A stretch of 64,000 bases of DNA, taken from the NCBI GenBank assembly GCA_937895935.1, contig CALBKX010000024.1, positions 76,515 through 140,514 of the forward strand. The letters run 5' to 3'. The position numbers and the translations under genes are program-made. Positions 59,538 to 64,000 of the stretch are shown piece after piece (position 1 is the stretch's first letter; each line of letters begins with the position of its first letter). The DNA comes from an uncultured Clostridia bacterium (GTDB lineage: Bacteria > Bacillota > Clostridia > Christensenellales > UBA1242). Under the pieces are notes generated by a model. It saw nothing but the letters and a program-made list of their open reading frames with translations. It was not told the DNA's origin and did not search any database.

Positions 59538-59566
59538 GAAAAAAGTTTTTGTCAAACTTTTATTTT
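59538..59566 (-). terminator. Terminator of the Gly/Asn/Tyr-rich lipoprotein gene
   Basis: On the minus strand AAAGTTT-GACAA-AAACTTT is followed by a T run. It lies about 50 bases past the stop codon. Confidence 0.65.
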
Positions 59567-59614
59567 TATTAACTTTTCATTTTAAGCAAATATATATTCT
59601 TAACTATTATTACT

Positions 59615-60907
59615 TTAGTCTTTTAATTGTTCAATTTTTGGGTCATTTTGATTATCTACAAAATGGTCTTCATTATCGTCTTCATCTAATATTTTTTTTG
59701 AAATATTAGATTTTTTGATATCTTTTTTGCTAAATTTCTTCTGCTTAGATGTAGGTTCATTTATATTTTCTTTATTTGTTTGATTATCTCTTTCTTCATC
59801 AAAATTCTTTTGTTCTTTATTTAAATCTTTTCTTGATCTATAGGTATCAATATTTTTATATGTTCCAAAAGTATTTATATTAGGATAAAGGTAACCATTC
59901 CCATATGGAAGTCCATAACCATTCATACCAAATCCATTCATCCCATAGCCGTTCATTCCATAGCCATTTGGATACATTCCATTAGGATATCCATTAAAGC
60001 CATTTATCCCATAGCCAAAATTGCCAAAATTAGGATTGTTCATTCCATAGCCCGGGTTATAATTTTTTAAATAATTATCTGGATTATAAACGGGGTTGTT
60101 TCTATAATCTCCATATATATTTGTGCCTGCGTTTTCGTAAGTGTCGATATTTTTTGTAATACAAGTTTTTGCTGTTACATTTTGCTCTTCGACATCTTTT
60201 TCAAAAATATAATCATCATAAATAGGTTTATCTATTTCAAAACATAACACTTTTGTTATTTCATCTAAACAAGATAATAAATTATCGTAGTAGGAAAGCC
60301 TAGTGTTTAAACTATTTTTCAATTTGGTATATCTAGAGTTTAATTGCTCTGGTTTAGAACTATATTGTTCTTTAATATTATTAACATTCTTAAAATTATT
60401 AGTAATTTCATTTCTTGTCAAACTTATTCTAGTATTGTTAGCGATAACATTATTGTTTAATTCTTGTAAGGTATTTATTTGACTATTTTTTAATTCTATT
60501 TTTGCATCTAAACTTTGAGTACATAGCGTTTTAACTTGGCTTGCTTTTGCATAAATTTTAGTTTTCAAATTATTTAATGAATTGTTTATATCAATTGTTG
60601 TAATAACACAATTATTAAGGGAAGAAATTTTTGAAAAATATATTTTCATTGCATCATTAGTTTGGTTTAAATTATCGTTTTTTGCATCAATAAGAGTAAG
60701 TTCGTTTTCATTCATAAAATCTGAAATAATCAACTCGTTATTATCTATATTTTGAACATTATCCAAAGTATTAGACACTTTAACCATATTGCTCATAAGC
60801 GAATTAAGAGTAGATTTTGTTGTTGTTTCCGCACAACCTACAAGAAATATTGCACAAACAACAAACGATGACAGCAAAATTAAAGAAATAATTTTTTTAT
60901 TTTTCAT
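59615..60907 (-). CDS. Lipoprotein with a Gly/Asn/Tyr-rich repeat and charged tail (unknown)
   Basis: A 430-aa protein with a lipoprotein signal (lipobox LVGC, cysteine at 25). Residues 30-230 are helical and Asn-rich, like a coiled-coil stalk. About residues 286-345 are a low-complexity stretch of NGYGMNG-type repeats (Gly, Asn, Tyr, Phe, Met), and the last 75 residues are a Lys/Glu/Asp-rich tail. The repeat resembles spore-coat or amyloid-like Gly-Tyr proteins. An AGGAG site precedes the ATG, and the gene is divergent from spoVAC with only 95 bases between. A role in the spore envelope is inferred from this; no domain is recognised. Confidence 0.75.
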   Translation of the reverse strand: MKNKKIISLILLSSFVVCAIFLVGCAETTTKSTLNSLMSNMVKVSNTLDNVQNIDNNELIISDFMNENELTLIDAKNDNLNQTNDAMKIYFSKISSLNNCVITTIDINNSLNNLKTKIYAKASQVKTLCTQSLDAKIELKNSQINTLQELNNNVIANNTRISLTRNEITNNFKNVNNIKEQYSSKPEQLNSRYTKLKNSLNTRLSYYDNLLSCLDEITKVLCFEIDKPIYDDYIFEKDVEEQNVTAKTCITKNIDTYENAGTNIYGDYRNNPVYNPDNYLKNYNPGYGMNNPNFGNFGYGINGFNGYPNGMYPNGYGMNGYGMNGFGMNGYGLPYGNGYLYPNINTFGTYKNIDTYRSRKDLNKEQKNFDEERDNQTNKENINEPTSKQKKFSKKDIKKSNISKKILDEDDNEDHFVDNQNDPKIEQLKD

Positions 60908-61002
60908 AAAAACTCCTATTGATAGTTTGTATAAATAATAAATTTTTATGCATCACTGTTTAAAATTCAAAATATAGTCAAAACTTAAAAACAGGAGAAA
61001 AT

Positions 61003-61449
61003 ATGACAGAACAAGAAAGAAATGAAAGATACAATCAATATGTTGAAGCAAAAATTGCAAAAACCCACGCTTGGCCAAGTTTATTTAATTCTTTTTGGAT
61101 TGGAGGATTGATTTGTGTAATTGGACAATTGTTCAATGATATGCTTCTTGCTTTAGTTCCAACAATGGCAATGCAAAGCGCTTGGACTTACACTTTAATA
61201 TTTTTAATTTTTATTGCATCTTTTTTAACAGGATTAGGAATATTTGATAAGATTGCCGTTTATGCAGGGGCTGGTACAATAATACCTATAACAGGTTTTT
61301 CTAACTCTATTACTAGTCCAGCTATGGAATTTAGAAATGAAGGAATAGTTTTTGGTATGTGCGCAAAAATGTTTGTTATTGCTGGTCCAGTAATTGTTTT
61401 TGGAACAGTTGCAAGTATGGTTGTTGGCATAATTTATTTATTTGTGTAA
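61003..61449 (+). CDS. spoVAC: Stage V sporulation protein AC
   Basis: A 148-aa membrane protein with four helices. It opens with a soluble start (YVEAKIAKTHAWPSLFNSFWIGG) and has the typical GAGTIIPITGFSNSITSPAMEF block (about 87-108, shown in full as two strands). In B. subtilis SpoVAC is a channel-like part of the system that takes dipicolinic acid into the spore and releases it at germination. It is the first of three spoVA genes here, with a GGAG site. Confidence 0.95.
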   Translation: MTEQERNERYNQYVEAKIAKTHAWPSLFNSFWIGGLICVIGQLFNDMLLALVPTMAMQSAWTYTLIFLIFIASFLTGLGIFDKIAVYAGAGTIIPITGFSNSITSPAMEFRNEGIVFGMCAKMFVIAGPVIVFGTVASMVVGIIYLFV

Positions 61450-61464
61450 AAGGAAAAATGTAAA

Positions 61465-62535
61465 ATGCAAAATTCAGAATATCAAACTATATATTTTAAG
61501 AAAAAACCTCATATAATTGGAAGTTATTCAATTGTTGGACCCAAAGAAGGAAAGGGTAGTTTAAAAAAGTATTTTGATTATATAATGAAGGACGATTTAT
61601 TTGGAGAAAAAACATATGAAAAAGCAGAGCGCAAAATGGTTGAGCAGGCTGTTATGGGGGCTGTAGGAAATGCTACTTTAACACCTAAAGATTTAAGACT
61701 ATTTATTTCAGGTGACTTATTAAATCAAATAATTACATCGTCTTTCGCAGCGCGTGCTTTTGATGTTCCATACATTGGGTTGTTTGGAGCTTGTTCAACA
61801 ATGGCAGAAAGTTTAGCTGTTGGTGCAAGTTTAGTCAATGCCGGATACTTTGATAATATAGCCTGTGCCACTGCTTCTCATTTTTCAACAGCAGAAAGAC
61901 AATTTAGATACCCTTTAGAACTAGGAAATCAACGTCCACCAACTTCACAATGGACTGTTACTGGTGCGGGCTGCTGTATTTTAAGCAGTAAAGGTGATGG
62001 TCCAGTAATAACAAGCGCCACATTTGGAAAGGTAACAGATTATGGCATTTCAGACGTGAACAATATGGGAAGTGTTATGGCGCCAAGTTGTGCCGCTACT
62101 TTAATCGCTCATTTTAAAGACACAAATACTACACCTGACGATTATGACTTAATAGTTACTGGGGATTTAGGCAAACTTGGCAGTGAAATTTTAATTGATT
62201 TAATGGAAAATCATGGTTACAAGCTTAAATCTAATTATAATGACTGTGGTCAAATAATTTACACCGAAAAACAAAGCGTTTTAATGGGCGGAAGCGGTTG
62301 TGGTTGTTCCGCCAGTGTTCTTAATTCATATATATTACAAAAAATAAAACAAAAAGAGTATAAAAAAGTTTTATTTGTTGCTACAGGTGCACTTTTGTCT
62401 TCAACTTCAACACAGCAAGGCGATACAATCCCAGGAATTGCTCACGCTGTTACAATTGAAGCATACGAACCTGAAATAAAGCAAGACAAAAGTAAATCTT
62501 TAAAACAACAAAAAACTAAAAAGGGAGAAAAATAA
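61465..62535 (+). CDS. spoVAD: Stage V sporulation protein AD
   Basis: A 356-aa soluble, thiolase-fold protein that binds dipicolinic acid. GLFGACSTMAESLAVGA (about 104-120), ATASHFSTAERQFRYPLE, and the late GGSGCGCSASVLNSY and STSTQQGDTIPGIAHAV blocks are typical. It is about 15 residues longer than B. subtilis SpoVAD, because of a Lys-rich end. It lies 15 bases after spoVAC. Confidence 0.96.
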   Translation: MQNSEYQTIYFKKKPHIIGSYSIVGPKEGKGSLKKYFDYIMKDDLFGEKTYEKAERKMVEQAVMGAVGNATLTPKDLRLFISGDLLNQIITSSFAARAFDVPYIGLFGACSTMAESLAVGASLVNAGYFDNIACATASHFSTAERQFRYPLELGNQRPPTSQWTVTGAGCCILSSKGDGPVITSATFGKVTDYGISDVNNMGSVMAPSCAATLIAHFKDTNTTPDDYDLIVTGDLGKLGSEILIDLMENHGYKLKSNYNDCGQIIYTEKQSVLMGGSGCGCSASVLNSYILQKIKQKEYKKVLFVATGALLSSTSTQQGDTIPGIAHAVTIEAYEPEIKQDKSKSLKQQKTKKGEK

Positions 62536-62536
62536 A

Positions 62537-62908
62537 ATGTTACCTTGGTATGAATATTTCATTGTGTTTGGTGTAGGTGGACTAATTTGTATGATAGGAC
62601 AAATTTTAGTAATTACAACAAAAATCACAACAGCCAGAATATTGGTTTTATTTGAAATGATAGGTGCTTTTTTGGCAGCAGTGGGCATTTATGAACCAAT
62701 ATCTGCATTTGCAAAGGCTGGTATAAATGTTCCAATTGTTGGTTTTGGCGCAAGTTTAGCTAAGGGTGCAATAAATGCGGTAAAAGCACAGGGCATTCTT
62801 GGTGTATTTACAGGCGGACTAGCTTCTGTGGCTGGTGGTCTTGCGGCAGCGATTGGTTTTGGCTTCTTATTTGGTAGTATATTTAAAGCTAAAACAAAAA
62901 AATTTTAA
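62537..62908 (+). CDS. spoVAE: Stage V sporulation protein AE (AEb type)
   Basis: A 123-aa membrane protein of the SpoVAC/SpoVAEb family, with three to four helices, IGQILVITTKITTARILV at the start and the NVPIVGFGASLAKGAI block in the middle. It begins one base after the spoVAD stop. Together the three genes form the minimal dipicolinic-acid transport set found in Clostridia; spoVAA, AB, AEa and AF are absent here. Confidence 0.94.
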   Translation: MLPWYEYFIVFGVGGLICMIGQILVITTKITTARILVLFEMIGAFLAAVGIYEPISAFAKAGINVPIVGFGASLAKGAINAVKAQGILGVFTGGLASVAGGLAAAIGFGFLFGSIFKAKTKKF

Positions 62909-62916
62909 CTAATTTG

Positions 62917-62945
62917 TAAAATTTTAAACTTTTATATCATATAAA
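62917..62945 (+). promoter_or_regulatory. Candidate sigma-E-type promoter of yunB
   Basis: TAAAATT (62917-62923), 14 bases, CATATAAA (62938-62945). It has the same layout and spacing as the site at 21814. In B. subtilis yunB is a sigma-E gene. Confidence 0.45.
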
Positions 62946-62952
62946 TATACAA

Positions 62953-63627
62953 GTGAAGAAAACAGCAAAAACTCCAAAAATGACAAAAATAAAACGCAAG
63001 TTCTTAATAATACTTGCGATTTTGTTATTTGTAATTATAGCAATTATGCTGTATTTGAATTTTATCGTTAATCCAGTAATTATATCAACCAGTACGGCTA
63101 AAGTACGTTCTTTAAGCCAAAGAGCAGTGGAAAATGCTGTAAGGCAAGTAATTAAAGATAATGTTTTATATGACACGTTAATTATGATAACTCGAGATAA
63201 TAACGGGAAAATAGTAACAATCAGTTCAAATTCGGCAACAATAAATATGCTAGCACTAGAATTAACTGAAAAGGCTCAAAGTGCTCTTTCACAGATGGGT
63301 GCTACTGGCGTGAATATTCCTATAGGTTCATTTAGCGGTATGCCTATTTTTACGGGCAGAGGACCGGCTGTTAATATAAAAATGTTGCCAATTGGAACTA
63401 TAAATTGTAAATTTGAATCAACCTTTACTTCGGCGGGAATCAACCAAACTAATCATAGGATATTTTTAAAGGTAATATCATCTGTTAGTGTCATTTTGCC
63501 AACAGCAAATCAAATTATAAAAACAGAAACACAAATAATGATTTCAGAAAGCATAATTGTTGGAGAAATACCAGAAACTTATTTACATTCATCTAGATTG
63601 GATGAAATGATGAACTTAATTCCATAA
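62953..63627 (+). CDS. yunB: Sporulation protein YunB
   Basis: A 224-aa protein with one membrane helix (about 15-38) and an extracytoplasmic domain. The blocks IPIGSFSGMPIFTGRGP (about 130-146), IGTINCKFESTFTSAGINQT (about 153-172) and SESIIVGEIPETYL near the end match YunB, a mother-cell protein of sporulation. The start is taken as the GTG at 62953, just after the candidate sigma-E promoter; an ATG at 62980 (residue 10) is possible. Neither has a Shine-Dalgarno. It stands 44 bases after spoVAE. Confidence 0.9.
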   Translation: MKKTAKTPKMTKIKRKFLIILAILLFVIIAIMLYLNFIVNPVIISTSTAKVRSLSQRAVENAVRQVIKDNVLYDTLIMITRDNNGKIVTISSNSATINMLALELTEKAQSALSQMGATGVNIPIGSFSGMPIFTGRGPAVNIKMLPIGTINCKFESTFTSAGINQTNHRIFLKVISSVSVILPTANQIIKTETQIMISESIIVGEIPETYLHSSRLDEMMNLIP

Positions 63628-63661
63628 TTTGTTCTATAAAAAACAATAAACGTAAAAGGGC

Positions 63662-63692
63662 TAAATTTGAACTGCAAATTTAACTTTTTTTA
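63662..63692 (+). terminator. Probable terminator after yunB
   Basis: TAAATTTG and CAAATTTA pair around AACTG and are followed by CTTTTTTT. Confidence 0.6.
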
Positions 63693-64000
63693 TAATGCAA
63701 GTATAAAATAAGGAAATGAGTATTTTCTTATTTAATATGAGATATCAGACTTTTGAAAATTAATTCAAAAATGCCAAATTTATGCTAGTGTCAAAATCAA
63801 TAAATTTTCTTATGTTAAAAAGAGAGTTTAAACAGTATAAATGCCATAACTATTACTTAAGTACAATTAAATTCTATATAAATTTTATTAGTCAGAGCAG
63901 TGGTTTATAAAATATTTATCAATTCAACATTTATTCGCAAAACACAGGTTTTGCGAATAATAAGACCGTTATAACAATGAAGTCCTTTTTAAATCTAATT
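63693..64000. other. Intergenic right edge of the window
   Basis: No gene start is seen. The only structure is a perfect 13-bp hairpin at 63931-63960: TTATTCGCAAAAC, ACAG loop, GTTTTGCGAATAA. No T run follows it in either direction. A gene may begin beyond 64000. Confidence 0.5.
63931..63960. repeat. Perfect 13-bp inverted repeat
   Basis: TTATTCGCAAAAC and GTTTTGCGAATAA are fully complementary with an ACAG loop, in an otherwise plain AT-rich gap. Confidence 0.7.

Overview
The window is very AT-rich chromosomal DNA from an endospore-forming, low-GC Gram-positive bacterium, most likely an uncultured member of the Clostridia. Evidence for this: a complete spoIIA operon (spoIIAA-spoIIAB-sigF), a spoVAC-spoVAD-spoVAE cluster and yunB; a T-box riboswitch in front of pheST; RNase Y; a LexA/RecA pair; and a Firmicutes-type gene order (plsX-rnc-smc-ftsY, rpsO-pnp, pgsA-cinA-recA, miaB-mutS-mutL-miaA). 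I see no phage, insertion sequence, plasmid or CRISPR signature, so this is ordinary chromosome with a few accessory patches.

Layout. 1-3760: the end of thrS, then an accessory patch with small proteins of unknown function, two DUF4279-like paralogues, a small protein resembling a polymorphic-toxin tail, tRNA-Leu and a membrane-bound class III nucleotidyl cyclase. 3848-6890: alr, rsmD and an acidic coiled-coil membrane protein. 7170-11437: a tight operon of glpK, an SCP2-like lipid-binding protein, an iron-dependent alcohol dehydrogenase, a YhhN-type lysoplasmalogenase and rnhA. 11506-17641: plsX-rnc-smc-ftsY. 18098-22561: a lipoprotein, rpsO, pnp and a divergent polysaccharide deacetylase. 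22662-29802: ftsK/spoIIIE, rimO, pgsA, a degenerate cinA and recA, with a class A penicillin-binding protein (PBP) convergent to recA. 32139-41124: miaB (lacking its usual C-terminal domain), mutS, a zinc-ribbon membrane protein, mutL, miaA and a PLP-dependent lyase. 41291-48854, mostly minus strand: lexA, a PadR-membrane fusion, a YgjP-like metallopeptidase (plus strand), a pseudouridine synthase, pheT and pheS. 49286-55858: cysteine desulfurase-thiI, rny, a cation/proton antiporter and an MgtC-like protein. 56181-63627: spoIIA, a six-tRNA cluster with a tandem 84-bp repeat built on the 3' end of tRNA-Phe, a Gly/Asn/Tyr-rich lipoprotein, spoVA genes and yunB.

How the genes work together. DNA repair and SOS are well represented. 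The recA and lexA promoters carry the same 11-base operator-like word (ACAAATGTTTG) overlapping the -35 box, and a related word lies upstream of miaB-mutS. tRNA maturation (miaA, miaB, thiI plus cysteine desulfurase, rimO for the ribosome) and envelope or lipid synthesis (plsX, pgsA, alr, PBP) form most of the rest. The glpK-SCP2-ADH-YhhN operon could be a plasmalogen or ether-lipid salvage module (inference).

The most unusual signals are: (1) the 84-bp tandem repeat that copies the 3' end of tRNA-Phe, together with an acceptor-stem mismatch in that tRNA; (2) several genes with a good promoter whose -10 box lies 6-8 bases before the start codon and no Shine-Dalgarno, suggesting leaderless mRNAs; (3) the shared SOS-operator candidates; (4) a cinA that has kept its position but lost its signature residues, and a MiaB without a TRAM domain; (5) a PadR regulator fused to a four-helix membrane domain.
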